Shown: positions 23,359 through 36,697, counted from the first letter of the stretch. The stretch: DNA of 64,000 bases from Manihot esculenta (GCF_001659605.2 NC_035174.2:3598389-3662388); one strand, 5' to 3'. The notes: a model not told the origin generated them from the sequence alone. Numbers and translations are program-made.

Positions 23359-24780
23359 TTACACCTTTGGTGGAGGAAGCAACCAACTGCTTCCTTTAAT
23401 ATAACCAAGACTAAGGAAGGGTTTCGCTTCTGCTTCTGTTAGCTGTTTGGCAAATTTAACACGTCCAGCAGGATCAGCACCTGGTCCTGTATTCTTGTAT
23501 TCTCCAAAAAATACATTCCTGCAAATTTCATTCAATATATTTTTAATATTCATATTATTAGAAAATCTCAAACTTTAAAATTACTCACTTTTCTGATTCA
23601 GGGTTCCTATTATTAGTCCACCCTTCAGGATTGACAACCGCACTCATAGTACAATAAGAGTAGACTGTGATGGGCATTGGCATCCATGGTCGACCCAAGA
23701 ATGCTCCTTTTCCTTTTCCATCTACTTTACAATGTACAAAAGAGTAGCCCACATCTTCCGAATCTTTTTCTCTCGCTTGTGCTGCTATAAACGTTAGTTG
23801 ATTAGGAACATCTGCTAATACATGTATCTCTGTTTGCTGCATTTAATTTACATAAAATTTCCATATTAATCATACAATGTAAATATTAAGCGTATCAAAA
23901 GAAGAATATTTATTGAGTTTAGACTAAAGATTTAAACATTACTAGGTAAATGGATTTTCCTCTTCCAAAAATAAAATCAACGGTGCCTTCGATATAGCAG
24001 TCTTTGTAGAAATGAACTCCCCTATCATCACACAGTGTATCTTGAAATCCAATCATTTTAACATTGTATACAGCTGCCATAGTACCGCCTATCCTTAAAG
24101 CAAGAGCTTGTTGTAGTTTGCTTACACCATCCGGCCTAGGTGCAGTATTCTAAACCAATAAAATTACAAAACCTATGAATTAATTTGAAAAACCAACATA
24201 AAAAATCACATAATACAATATACATAATGATTCAAGAGTAAGTTAGAAAATGAAAGAAAAGAAAAAAAAAAAAAAAGACCTCAATGATTAAGTTAGACGC
24301 CATGAAAAAATCAGAATCCACTTGTAATGTGGCACTGTAAACAGTTCCGTATTTAGCAGCAGTACCAGCAAATGACAAGGTTGGCTTTTCAGCTCCTGTC
24401 CCGACAAACGTAATGAAAGGTTGGTCTTTTTCAATGGTTACTTTCTCAGTGTATTTTCCGGGACCGATATCCACAATAACACGCTCTGTATTTTTTTTTG
24501 GAACACTCTTAACTGCTTCAGTTAATGTCTTGAATTCTCCGCTTCCATCTGCTCTAACCTTAATGGTTTTAGGTTTAGCTTCCGCTGCTTCGAGAGCTTT
24601 CTCTAAGGTGCCAGCACGATCAGCAAGGGGCTTGACATTAGCATCAAACCATGCTTGTACTCCATCTAGACTTGCTGGGATTGGTGTTTCATCATCAGAT
24701 CTAGCCGCGGTCGCTGCAAGAACAATGACAAAGACGATATATTGGGAGAAGGAAATGAAATTAAGTTGCTTTTTATCCAT
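23359..24780 (-). CDS. Pectin methylesterase copy A (pollen PPME1-like, no pro-region)
   Basis: Four exons: 24280-24780, 23943-24149, 23589-23836, 23359-23518, with GT-AG introns in phases 0, 0 and 2. The product has 371 residues. Pectin methylesterases remove methyl esters from wall homogalacturonan; residues 1 to about 27 form a signal peptide for secretion. All five signature regions are present: GKYTE 108-112, QALAL 181-185, GFQDTL 201-206, GTVDFIFG 222-229, LGRPW 283-287. These include the catalytic pair Asp204 and Asp225, Gln181, Gln203 and Arg285. No inhibitor-like pro-domain precedes them, as in pollen-type PPME1/VANGUARD relatives, which also end in LLPPP. I chose the Met at 24780, not the one at 24852, because the TATA box lies between them. 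Confidence 0.93.
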
Positions 24781-24837
24781 CTCTCGTTGATAGATTTTGG
24801 GAAGGTGTTGCTTGTTTCTTAAGTGAAGGAAGATGGG

Positions 24838-24846
24838 AAATTTATA
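24838..24846 (-). promoter_or_regulatory. TATA box of PME copy A
   Basis: Minus strand TATAAATTT, 58 bases before the start codon; transcription should begin about 30 bases downstream, near 24805-24815. It lies just inside a longer open frame beginning at 24852, which is therefore unlikely to be translated. Confidence 0.75.
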
Positions 24847-25960
24847 GGCCATTTAGTTTAGAGAAAGTCTTAATGATGCAAGAAATTTGGAGAGCTTTTA
24901 GGCTGTGGTATTCTCTAGCTACTCGTTTGTAGCGCTTGGAGAGCATTTCTCACTTCTTTACTTTGAATTTGTGGCTCATCTTATCTTTCGGTTGTGTAAT
25001 TTATTTATTTTTTGCACCAAGTTTATTCATGTTTAAACTTGAGAAATTAACGTTATGTCTTAATTAGAGTGGACGATAAAGTCATCCTCACACAAATAAA
25101 ATAATATCCCATGTAATTTTCAACTAGAATTTTTTATCAGTCCTTTAATCCTTAAGAACTATTATGGGTTAATTTTATCAAGTTCCACGATTTAAATAGA
25201 TAGTTATATTAATATTGTGGTTAGCGTTTTTTCATTTTATAAAGATTTTTAAAACTTTATTTTCAATCTTATTAAAATATATTCAAACTCTAATTAAATT
25301 TGAATAATTTTATTTTTCTAAAACATAAATAATTATTACATATATTTTGTTATATATTTTTTACATTTAAAACATAATATGATAATATTAAAATGTTTTT
25401 TTTAAATCTTTTTTTTTGTGATTTTGAAACTTATTTATTGATTAAAATAGAATTTAAAAATTATGCGATATAAATTAAAATTGAGCAATGCATGTTTATA
25501 GTACACGTATATAGTTGAGAGAACAAAGAAATCTAGCAATAATACTCAACTAAAAATTTATTAAATTTTCAATATAAATTTAAGTTGATCTTGTTAATTA
25601 TGTTAAGAGATTATAAGTGAGAAAATGCTGTTAAAAAAGAAAAGAAATGAAAATGACATTTAAAATCATCACTATGATTTTTTTGGGATTTATTAATAAA
25701 ATTGTTGTAAAAATTAGTTTACAGTTTAAAGATTTATACTTACTTATAAATATTTATAATTGACCTTTTAAAAATGTTTAGATCTCAAATATAATTATCT
25801 CATATGATAAAATTTTATGAACGTTGAAAAATTTATTGGAGATATTTTTTGCTATTACAAATTTGATATTTAAATCTAATTTTAAATAGATTAGTGTCCA
25901 ACACAATTCAAATTTTATTATTCTATTAAACTTTTACAAAAAACTTTAGAAACTTTAGAT
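24847..25960 (-). promoter_or_regulatory. Promoter flank of PME copy A
   Basis: AT-rich DNA nearly identical to the B flank (33013-33962) and the C flank (45895 onward). There is no other gene. Beyond about 25797 copy B no longer matches closely, so the shared cassette of gene plus promoter extends about 1.0 kb upstream of the start codon. Confidence 0.6.
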
Positions 25961-26548
25961 GCATAATAACATGCTACTGAAATCTAGTTTAGGACAATAA
26001 GCATGGACGCTGCTTGGGAGGCAATCCAAGATTACAAGCTTGCTTAAGTCTGTAGAGTCACAAATAAGTTTTTTTTTTTAATTTTTTAATTTTTAATTTA
26101 TTTATTATTTTTTGGAGCCGATTGGACCTTCTGTATAATTCAAAAATTTAAGAAACCTTTTTGGAGGTAAGTTGTTATTTTTAAAATTGCTTCCAAAGAA
26201 AGGTAAGTTTTTTTTTCTACTTAATTTTATTTTTCTATTTTTATTACTAATAAAATAAAATAAAATAAAAATATAAATTAAAACCTAATTTCTTTCTCTC
26301 TCCTTATTTTTCTTCTTCCTCCTCCGGTCCTTTCAATCTGCAGGATGGTGAAGACTGCCACCCCCAAGATCGCCGACACAGACTGAAAGGCATCGTCGGA
26401 CTGTGCCGAAGACTCCAGCAGCTGCGACAATTGGATCTTGCGTGCATCACAGGCCCACGATCGCGCTCCATCCTTACCGGTCGCATGTCCTTCTGCGCCA
26501 TCCTTGCCTGTCGAACGTCCTTCCGCGTCATCCTCGTCGGTCGCGCAG
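25961..26548 (+). other. Relic retroelement segment with minisatellite
   Basis: Begins near the phrase gcttgggaggcaatccaag (26012), which echoes the 3' leader of Athila/Ogre-type elements. It runs through pyrimidine-rich DNA to a short stretch of the 30-bp repeat (26471-26548), which the next solo LTR splits. No gene is visible. Confidence 0.5.
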
Positions 26549-28038
26549 TGATCAAGCGTAATTTAACCATATTTTTCATCTTATTATTATTGTTTAAATA
26601 TGTATTTTCTTAGCTTAATTTGTGTTTTTATAATATTTTTTGTAAAAAAAGGAGAAAAATAGCTTGAAATGCTGAAAAACTGATTTGACCGAAGTAATTT
26701 AGCCAAATCAAGCCTCAAAGAATGCCTAAGGCAGCTGCAGAAAGAGGAAGCTAACCTACAAGATTTGATATGCCTAAGTTGATTTGTCTGGATTACTGGC
26801 CAAATCACTTGAAGAAAGTTGAAGCTGAAACCCGAAGGAAACACACAGAAACGATTTGGGCGAGTGATTTGTCCAAATCAACTGTCTTCAGCAAGAAAAT
26901 ACTAAAGCGCGGGAAAGGCAAAAATTCAAAAAATTCAAAAGTGTTAGAATCCTATTCTACTTCAAATACAACAAGACTAATCTTAAGGTGCCTCCAAAAA
27001 CTGCACCAAAAGAAGTCCTTCACCAAGGGAGATCTATTCATGCTAGAATACAAAACAAAGAAGGAATCAAAGAACCTTCAAAGACCAAGCCAAAATAGGA
27101 TTCCAACTCCAAGAATGATTAGACTAGGACTTCTCACTTATAAAAAGGGGCAGCAACCAAATAGCAAGATATCCCGGAATTTTCGACAGAAAACTTCAGC
27201 AGTGCCTCTCTCCCTTTTCTTCTTTCTTTTCTCTTTTATGTGTTCTTTGTCCACCATGAGTGGCTAAAAACATTTTTCTCTAGTTGAAGTAGGAGAAATT
27301 TCAGTTTTGTTATGAATTGGGAGATCTGAAACTACATTGTTTAAATTCTATTTTTTTAATATTTATGCAACTTATTCTTCATGTTTATTATTGCCTTGCT
27401 ATTAGAATCAATAAGGGCCCACTGTTTTTAATTGCTTAAGCAATAGATTGTTAGTTTGAATGATTTAGATTCGTAATTGTTTAGATTATTTGAACACAAG
27501 TAACAATTGGTTGCATAATCTAACTTAAGCACGCGGTTGGCAATGTTAGAATTAGGTTTCTCCAATTCTTAAAGCAGTTAACAGTTGAAAAGTGAAGAAC
27601 CCCAAGGTCGTTCCTTAGTAACTTGTTAACTAGTGTTTGATTGGTGAATGTTTCCTAATCAAACTAAACTTAAGGAGGAATTTAGTTGTAAGGAGTGTCT
27701 TCCACAACCTAAACTAATTTATTGAAATAAATAGAAGAATCAAAGTATCAATGATCAATTCCAAACTGAAATGGATTCTATGCTTCAACTAGACTCTTTT
27801 TATTATTGATTTACTCATCTTTTAATCGTTGCTCTCTTTTACTACTTAGTTTTAATTTTAGTTCACTATCATAAAAAACAATCCCCCTTATTTTACTTTT
27901 GTTATTGATTTACCTAAGTCATTACTAGGAAAGTCCTTAGTGTCAAATCGCTGTGATTCGACTCTATTGCCACTATCTACAGTTCTTTTTGTTGATTGTT
28001 AATAGGTTTATTTTTTATGGATTCGACAACTGTTATCA
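26549..28038 (+). mobile_element. Solo LTR, Athila-like family X, 1490 bp
   Basis: Ends TGATCAAGC and TTATCA; target duplication CGCAG at 26544-26548 and 28039-28043. It has TTTG..CAAA half-sites at 26680-26880 and a TATAAAAA box at 27139-27146. No internal region or second LTR is present, so it is the product of LTR-LTR recombination. The unoccupied site is preserved near 1075-1085. Confidence 0.92.
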
Positions 28039-28043
28039 CGCAG

Positions 28044-29092
28044 CCTTCCTCGCTGGTCGCGCATCTCTCTTCACCGATTGCAGGTCCGTCCGCACCATCC
28101 TTGCCAATCGCATGTCCATCCTCACCGGTCGCAGCTTCCTTCGCGCCGACACTGCCGCTCTGTCGCCGTCAGCCTCCTCTCTGACCACAAGCACATGACA
28201 AATGCATTCGCAGGTGAAAGAACATGCATCACATTGATGCCAAATTGGACGCTATTCTCTCTCACTTGTGGTTGCCCATACACCATACACCAACCACCAC
28301 CAGCTTGAGTTGTATGCGATTTACTCCTCATGGAAGTTCTGTTTGACTTACTTTTATTTTATTTTGTGAACTTCCCTCGTTTTATTGAATTTTTTTTACA
28401 TTAAGGATAATGTGAGAAGTAAGTATGGGGGGGGGGATATGGAATAGGAATAGAAGTATTTTTGTGATTGATGAGATTGATTGATTCTGAATATATTTTT
28501 GCTGTGTTCTGGAAAATTTTTTGAAAATTTTCCTTTGTGTTTTTGTTGTTTGAGCTAGAAGCTTGCCTAAGCCTATAAACACTTGATCTGTTTTCATGAT
28601 TCTCAGCACTTGCACTTGCTAAATTGTTTCTTAGATTTAATTTTTTATGATTTCCAGTATTAGCATCATTTTATTTAAAAAAATAAATAATAAATAATAA
28701 TAAATAAATAAAATTTTTTACAGCTCCTTACTTGCCGTGAGAAATTGATATGTCATTTTTCATAGAATCCAAGCTCTTATGCCATTTATATGCTAGCTTA
28801 AATAAAATAAGTTGATCATTGTTTATTTTATTAATTTTGTTTTTAAGGCTTGTTTTGAAAACTTATGAAGTATGGTCCTTGTCTAAATAGTTGGATAATG
28901 AATGCATGTTCTGTAAGTAAATTGCTGCCCTTTGTTAAGAATAACTTTAAAGACATTGTCTAGACCACATGTTTATGTGAAAATTAAGGGAAGTCAAAAA
29001 GCTAAAGAAAAAATATAGAAAAAGTAGAAATTAATGCACTCCTGTGACCCACTCCTCTAGTTGCTTAATTAATTAGTTACCAACTTGATGGT
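28044..29092. other. Relic retroelement spacer between two solo LTRs
   Basis: Continues the minisatellite-bearing relic, including a G-run (28428-28437) resembling a polypurine tract, then AT-rich DNA matching 20664-21205. No gene is visible. Confidence 0.5.
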
Positions 29093-30481
29093 TGATCAAG
29101 CATAATTTAGCCACATTTATATTATATTTATTACTGTTTAAATACTCATTTTTCTAGTTTAATCTATATTTTTATGATATTTTTGCAGAAAAGGAGAAAA
29201 CTGAAAACTTGAAAATCGACTGGGTCGAAGTGATTTGGCCAAATCACTCGCAGGAAGCTGAAGCAGAAAACTGGGACTGACTTGCAGAAACAATTTGGGC
29301 AAGCGATTTGGGCAAATCAACTACCCAAATCAAACTGACGCAGAAGAGTCCAGCAGTACGGGAAAAAGGAAATTCAGAATTTAAAAAGTAGTGGAGTCCC
29401 ATCCTACTTCAAACACCACAAGACCAATCCTATGACAACTCCAAGAGCCACTCCAAAGGAAGACTTTCTCCAAAAGAATATTTATTCATGATTAAATACA
29501 AAGGCAAAGAAGGAATAAAAGACTACAAAAGACCAAGTCAAATTAGGATTCCAAATCTTAATTGGATTATGACTCTTCACTTATAAAGAGGGACAACAAC
29601 TAACCAGCAAAAATAATTCAGATTCTCTCTAGAATTTTGGCATCCCTCTTCCTCTACTTTTCTTCTTTCTTTTTGTGTATTTTTGTCCACCATGAGTGGC
29701 TAAACATTTCTTTTCTAGTTGAAGTTGGGAAATTTCAGTTTTGTGATGAATTGGGAGATTTAAAACTCCATTGTTAAGCTTCTATTTTTTTAATATTTAT
29801 CCAACTTGTTCTTCATGTCATTATTGCTTTGCTATTAGAATCAATTAAGGCCTATTGCTTTTAATTGCATAAATGATAAAATTGTTAGTTTAAATAATTT
29901 AGGTCTGTAATTGCTTAGATTGTTTGAACACAAGCACACTTGGTTGCATAATCTAAACTTGACCACGCGGTTGGCAAGGTTAGAATTAGGTTTCTCTAAG
30001 TCTTAATGCGGTTAACAGTTGAAAAGTAAAAAACCCCAAGGAAGTTCCTTGGCAACTTGTTAACTAGTGTTTGGTTAGCGAACGTTTCCTAGTTAAACTA
30101 AAACTAAGGAGGAATTTAGTTGTGAGAAGTGTCTTCCACAACTTAAATTAATTTATTGAAATAAATAGGAGTATCAAGGAATCAATGATCAATTCTAAAC
30201 AAATGAAATAGATCGATACTTCAACTAGAGTTTTTCTCCCATTGATTTACTCATCTATTTAATTATTACTTTCCTTTACTCAGTTTTAATTCCATTCTAC
30301 TGTCATCTCAAACAAACCCTCCTTTTTATTTTATTTTATTTCATTTTACTTTTTGCCCAAGTCATAGTTAGGAGAGTCTTTAGTGTCAAATCCCTGTGGT
30401 TCGACCCTATTGCCACTATCTACAAATTATTTCGTTGATTGATAATAGGTTTATTTTTTATAGCTTCGACAACCGCTATCA
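29093..30481 (+). mobile_element. Solo LTR, Athila-like, 1389 bp
   Basis: Ends TGATCAAGC and GCTATCA; flanks ATGGT and ATGGC (target duplication with one mismatch). Half-sites gatttggccaaatc and gatttgggcaaatc at 29230-29320; TATAAAG near 29581. The empty site is seen near 21205-21215. It is related to, but clearly distinct from, the LTR at 26549. Confidence 0.88.
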
Positions 30482-31232
30482 ATGGCCCAAGTAGGTGCAG
30501 TACTTGATAACCCTTTAAGGTGATTTTGTATGGAAAAAAATCGGTATTGGTGGCCCTTTAAGATAATTTCGTATGGAAAAAATTGGTATTTGAGAGAGTA
30601 TTACCTCTTTTGGGCCGTTTAAACTTGCCCCGTGCCTTTTAATTAGGTAATCATGAGTGAATCTAGTAGCCACCTGAGCTGAATAATCTGGGGTAAGTGG
30701 CTAAGTAACCATTTGTTTCACGTTCACTTTATTGGTTTCAGGCAAGATATAGTAGAAAGTGTAAAAAGAATTATAAACCCCCAAGTCTTTAAATTTTTGA
30801 TGGTCTAATCAAAAGAGTTCCTTAGATTCTATTCCTTTAAAAGGGCAGTTTAATATTATATGGCATTCTAACATTTTATATGCTTGATATTGAATTGAAA
30901 ACCAATGTTATGTCTTGAGAAACACGTTTTAAACATGAAATTTGTTGAAGTGAACTTTGGTGAAATTAAACTATTTATGCTATCATCCTATTACACGACA
31001 ATTTCATTCTTTATTTTGAATAAATTAAATTTCAGATTAGTTGAGGACAATAATGTGTTTTATTATTTTTATTATTTTGAATTTTTATACTTGAGGACAA
31101 GTAAATGTGCAAGTGTGGGGGGAGTCTGATGAGTTGCAAAACTCATAACTTTTTTTTTATTTAATTCTATAATTTTTCTATGATTAAAAAGATTTTATCA
31201 ATTAAGAAAAGGAAAGTAATTGTTTTGTTTGA
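30482..31232 (+). other. Relic retroelement 3' end joined to PME B 3' flank
   Basis: Contains 'cttgaggacaagtaaatgtg' and then a purine tract (tgtggggggagtc, 31115-31127) followed by TGATGAGTTGC, which looks like the start of a lost 3' LTR. Soon after (about 31233) the sequence becomes the PME 3' flank, so this is the junction between two array units. A 74-codon open frame here looks accidental. Confidence 0.5.
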
Positions 31233-31522
31233 CATATATACATAATGTTTTTTAATAAAAAGAGGGATCATTTGATTCTATTTTTTTATTTGAATTGGCC
31301 ACTTACTAAAACAAATAAAATAAAAAAAATGAAGTTATGTAAATCCAAAAGGGAACGAACAATTTGCATTATAGTTTTCTTATTCCAATAATTTGGTTTA
31401 TTTCTACAAAAAATTGATGCCGAAATGTTTGAATGGATCCACTTTGGCAAGATCAGCTACCTGTAAAATAATAATTTGCTTTGTATTCTTCTTGTTCTTC
31501 CTCTTTCATATATATTCCCATG

Positions 31523-32946
31523 TTACACCTTTGGTGGAGGAAGCAACCAACTGCTTCCTTTAATATAACCAAGACTAAGGAAGGGTTTCGCTTCTGCTTC
31601 TGTTAGCTGTTTGGCAAATTTAACACGTCCAGCAGGATCAGCACCTGGTCCTGTATTCTTGTATTCTCCAAAAAATACATTCCTGCAAATTTCATTCAAT
31701 ATATTTTTAATATTCATATTATTAGAAAATCTCAAACTTTAAAATTACTCACTTTTCTGATTCAGGGTTCCTATTATTAGTCCACCCTTCAGGATTGACA
31801 ACCGCACTCATAGTACAATAAGAGTAGACTGTGATGGGCATTGGCATCCATGGTCGACCCAAGAATGCTCCTTTTCCTTTTCCATCTACTTTACAATGTA
31901 CAAAAGAGTAGCCCACATCTTCCGAATCTTTTTCTCTCGCTTGTGCTGCTATAAACGTTAGTTGATTAGGAACATCTGCTAATACATGTATCTCTGTTTG
32001 CTGCATTTAATTTACATAAAATTTCCATATTAATCATACAATGTAAATATTAAGCGTATCAAAAGAAGAATATTTATTGAGTTTAGACTAAAGATTTAAA
32101 CATTACTAGGTAAATGGATTTTCCTCTTCCAAAAATAAAATCAACGGTGCCTTCGATATAGCAGTCTTTGTAGAAATGAACTCCCCTATCATCACACAGT
32201 GTATCTTGAAATCCAATCATTTTAACATTGTATACAGCTGCCATAGTACCGCCTATCCTTAAAGCAAGAGCTTGTTGTAGTTTGCTTACACCATCCGGCC
32301 TAGGTGCAGTATTCTAAACCAATAAAATTACAAAACCTATGAATTAATTTGAAAAACCAACATAAAAAATCACATAATACAATATACATAATGATTCAAG
32401 AGTAAGTTAGAAAATGAAAGAAAAGAAAAAAAAAAAAAAAGAGACCTCAATGATTAAGTTAGACGCCATGAAAAAATCAGAATCCACTTGTAATGTGGCA
32501 CTGTAAACAGTTCCGTATTTAGCAGCAGTACCAGCAAATGACAAGGTTGGCTTTTCAGCTCCTGTCCCGACAAACGTAATGAAAGGTTGGTCTTTTTCAA
32601 TGGTTACTTTCTCAGTGTATTTTCCGGGACCGATATCCACAATAACACGCTCTGTATTTTTTTTTGGAACACTCTTAACTGCTTCAGTTAATGTCTTGAA
32701 TTCTCCGCTTCCATCTGCTCTAACCTTAATGGTTTTAGGTTTAGCTTCCGCTGCTTCGAGAGCTTTCTCTAAGGTGCCAGCACGATCAGCAAGGGGCTTG
32801 ACATTAGCATCAAACCATGCTTGTACTCCATCTAGACTTGCTGGGATTGGTGTTTCATCATCAGATCTAGCCGCGGTCGCTGCAAGAACAATGACAAAGA
32901 CGATATATTGGGAGAAGGAAATGAAATTAAGTTGCTTTTTATCCAT
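31523..32946 (-). CDS. Pectin methylesterase copy B
   Basis: Exons 32446-32946, 32107-32313, 31753-32000 and 31523-31682. The coding sequence translates to the same 371 residues as copy A, with all signature regions and splice sites kept. The visible difference is in intron 1 (gtctc start instead of gtctt, and A-run length). The 3' flank is shorter in homology than that of A: it meets retroelement DNA at about 31233. The promoter matches A to about 1.0 kb upstream, so A and B are expected to be co-expressed. A possible exon 5 lies at 31404-31460. Confidence 0.93.
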
Positions 32947-33003
32947 CTCTCGTTGATAGATTTTGGGAAGGTGTTGCTTGTTTCTTAAGTGAAGGAAGAT
33001 GGG

Positions 33004-33012
33004 AAATTTATA
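33004..33012 (-). promoter_or_regulatory. TATA box of PME copy B
   Basis: Same TATAAATTT, 58 bases before the start codon. Confidence 0.75.
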
Positions 33013-33962
33013 GGCCATTTAGTTTAGAGAAAGTCTTAATGATGCAAGAAATTTGGAGAGCTTTTAGGCTGTGGTATTCTCTAGCTACTCGTTTGTAGCG
33101 CTTGGAGAGCATTTCTCACTTCTTTACTTTGAATTTGTGGCTCATCTTATCTTTCGGTTGTGTAATTTATTTATTTTTTGCACCAAGTTTATTCATGTTT
33201 AAACTTGAGAAATTAACGTTATGTCTTAATTAGAATGGACGATAAAGTCATCCTCACACAAATAAAATAATATCCCATGTAATTTTCAACTAGAATTTTT
33301 TATCAGTCCTTTAATCCTTAAGAACTATTATGGGTTAATTTTATCAAGTTCCACGATTTAAATAGATAGTTATATTAATATTGTGGTTAGCGTTTTTTCA
33401 TTTTATAAAGATTTTTAAAACTTTATTTTCAATCTTATTAAAATATATTCAAACTCTAATTAAATTTGAATAATTTTATTTTTCTAAAACATAAATAATT
33501 ATTACATATATTTTGTTATATATTTTTTACATTTAAAACATAATATGATAATATTAAAATGTTTTTTTTAAATCTTTTTTTTTTGTGATTTTGAAACTTA
33601 TTTATTGATTAAAATAGAATTTAAAAATTATGCGATATAAATTAAAATTGAGCAATGCATGTTTATAGTACACGTATATAGTTGAGAGAACAAAGAAATC
33701 TAGCAATAATACTCAACTAAAAATTTATTAAATTTTCAATATAAATTTAAGTTGATCTTGTTAATTATGTTAAGAGATTATAAGTGAGAAAATGCTGTTA
33801 AAAAAGAAAAGAAATGAAAATGACATTTAAAATCATCACTATGATTTTTTTGGGATTTATTAATAAAATTGTTGTAAAAATTAGTTTACAGTTTAAAGAT
33901 TTATACTTACTTATAAATATTTATAATTGACCTTTTAAAAATGTTTAGATCTCAAATATAAT
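33013..33962 (-). promoter_or_regulatory. Promoter flank of PME copy B
   Basis: Nearly identical to 24847-25797. At about 33963 identity to A and C drops abruptly (cataattatctcatat in A against attatgttataaga here). Confidence 0.6.
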
Positions 33963-34518
33963 TATGTTATAAGATAAGATTTTATGAACCTTTAAAATTT
34001 TATTTATCAGATTTTTTTCTTTATAAATTTAATATTTAAATATAATTTTAGATCTGATTAGTGTCCAATACAGGTTTTATTATTCTATCAAACTTTTACG
34101 GCAAACTTCACATGCAGAATAACATGCCACTGAAGTCTAGCATAGAATAATAAATAAGGGTACTGCTTGGGAGGCAATCCAAAGTTATAGGTTTGCTCAA
34201 ATCTGTAAACTCACAAGTAAGTTTCTTTTTAATTTTTCAGTTTTTAATTTATTTGTTATTTTTTAGAGCATATTAGACTTTTTGGGAAATTCAAAAATTT
34301 AAGGAAACTTTTTGGAGGTTAAATTCTTATTTTTAAAATTGCTCTTAAAAAAAGTAATTTTTTATTCTACTTGGTTTTATTTTTCTATTTTTATTATTAA
34401 AAAATAAAATAAATAAAAATAAAATAAAATATAAATATAAATTAAAACCTAATTTTTTTTCTCTCTCCTTAGTTTTTTTTTCTTCCTCTCCCGCTCCTTT
34501 CAATCTGCAAAATTGTGA
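33963..34518. other. Diverged copy of the upstream relic segment
   Basis: Alignable to about 25798-26345 but with many substitutions; it keeps the gcttgggaggcaatccaa phrase at 34165. It ends at ctttcaatctgcaaaattgtgaa, where the TRIM array begins. No gene is visible. Confidence 0.5.
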
Positions 34519-35480
34519 ATGAAACAGTCAGATCCAAACCGACTTAAATAACTTTTGGACCTATCTTCCACTTGATCCAAAATGAATGGGTAACTTTTGG
34601 ACTCATCCTCCACTTTGATCCAAAATGGTTAACCCAATGCTAGCTATTATATACAATTCTGATTTGCCGTACTTTGCCGATGTGAGACGGCATCCCATCC
34701 CAAGCAGTTGAATGTTATACTCTCCCCTGCTAAATTTACAATATCCTCGTCACAACTGAATCGGGTACAATTGCTATGTCAGGATCGAACCCTTGGGTAT
34801 TGTTGTTCACTAGTACCTCAGGCAGCTCCACCTCGTCTCACACGGACAACCCTTTCCTCGCAGAGCCTTGCAGGCCCACTAGCTCTGCACAATTTTTCTA
34901 AGTCGGAGGGCCCTGATATTGAAACAGCCCAGCCCAAACTGACTCAAATAACTTTTGGACCCATTTTCCACTTGGACCAAAATGGTTAGCCTAACTTATT
35001 TAGTAGTTTTTGCTAACTATTATATATAATTTTGATTTGTCATAAACAGCCGATGTGGGACACAGTACAAGCAAGCAGCTGGATCTCACACTCTCCCACG
35101 CTCAATTTGCGACGTTCTCGTCGCAACTGAATTGAATACAATTGCTAAATCAGGACCGGACCCTCGGGTATTGTGGTTCGCTAGTACCTCGGGCGGCTCT
35201 ACCTCGTCTCACACGGGTAGCCCTTTCCTTGCAGGTCCACTAACTCTGCACAATTTTTCTTACCTAAGGTGGCTTTGATACCAATTGAAACAGCCCGGCC
35301 CAAACTGACCCAAATAACTTTTAGATCCACTTTCCACTTGACCCAAAATGGTTAACTCAAGTTATTTAGTAGTTTCGTGCTAGCTATTATATACGATTCC
35401 GATTTGCCGATGTGGGACGGCATCCCATCCCAAGCAGCTGGATGTTACACTCTCCCCTGCTAAATTTGTGACACCCTCAT

Positions 35481-36653
35481 TGTCACACCCATTCTCTAAT
35501 CTGTGGAGATGGATATGACTCGAAAAACTGATAGAATTTTCCCTAAATATAAATATATATATATAAATACGTGTAACCTACTTTAATTTTAAAATATTAA
35601 ACATAGAAAAGAGGACTGATGGCTGGTCTAGTCAATTCTTAATATATTTAAACCAAACAGAAATACATCCAGCATTTGAATATACAATTTATATATTATA
35701 TTCCAAAATTACAAAAAGTTATAAAGGACTTAGGATTGGCTCGACCTCCACTAGACTCTGAGTGGATGAAGTGGAAGGAAGGACAACAATAGAAGATGAA
35801 GACTGCTAGGAGTAGATCACCAAAAAGGATCTGTAATATTAAAAGTATAAAGGGTGAATACAATCTACTCAGTGAGCGGATAAATAAATAACAAAGGGGA
35901 AAAGATAAAGTTTAAGTACTTAATAGTACCAAATACTTAGCTAAAATAAGTCAGCTGAATAAATACACTTTAATTCAATTAATATAAAATAAGCTGAATA
36001 TAAATTGTTGAGATATCACTGCTGGATAATGAATCCAAAAATTATAAATATAAAAAAAATCTGCATACACTCATAACATGCTCCTTGTGGATAATGCTGG
36101 CATCTCAAGTGTGATAAAATAAAATAACGACAGCCTGAGAGTAATGCTGGCATCTTAGACTCTATGATGATAATATTGGCTCAAGAGCTAATAAAATACT
36201 GGTCATACACATGTGCAGAGCTATCCCAAAGGGTGACCACCTGACTTACGCTTCAAAGGTTGTCTGTATATCAAGCACTGTCCCAAAAATAGTATAAATA
36301 TATATTAAGCTGAAAATAAATCACCTGTTATCAAGGTGTTATTTGTTCGGTGCATATACAGAGTATAATCGGCTATTTATTTAGTTCTGTTTTAAATTCA
36401 ATTTTCATTCATTCAAGAAATACAAATTCATTTTATCCATTCCAGCATATACATATATAAATATATTTAAGAAAAGTATCAATATTATATATTTATCTAC
36501 TCACTTGTATTGAGGACAAAATAGGTTTAGATGGCAAGAACATCCCTATTATCTATACTGGAAGCTGGATCCTCATCTAGAATTAATAAGAAAAATAATA
36601 TATCAAGTGATAAATAAATATTCTAAGATGAAAATATAAAACGTAAAATGCGA

Positions 36654-36697
<44 letters not shown>

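Larger units (their letters stand above)
22860..33070. repeat. Segmental duplication, block 1 (PME A + spacer + PME B)
   Basis: About 10.2 kb that recurs nearly base for base at about 42895-54146 (offset 21.05-21.08 kb). Left of the block, identity to the matching flank falls visibly. The right limit is where copy D's upstream sequence switches (33070 matches 54146). Confidence 0.8.

Noticed and set aside
24413..24790. 125-codon plus-strand frame opposite PME exon 1, repeated in all copies
   Set aside because: Antisense shadow of a conserved exon; no family resemblance.
24781..24852. Upstream in-frame Met for the PME (and the equivalent in B, C, D)
   Set aside because: The TATA box lies between it and the Met at 24780, and the latter gives a proper signal peptide at the very N-terminus.
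30905..31129. 74-codon frame, identical at 51980
   Set aside because: AT-rich relic 3' region ending in a purine tract; no domain, and its duplicate comes from the block duplication.
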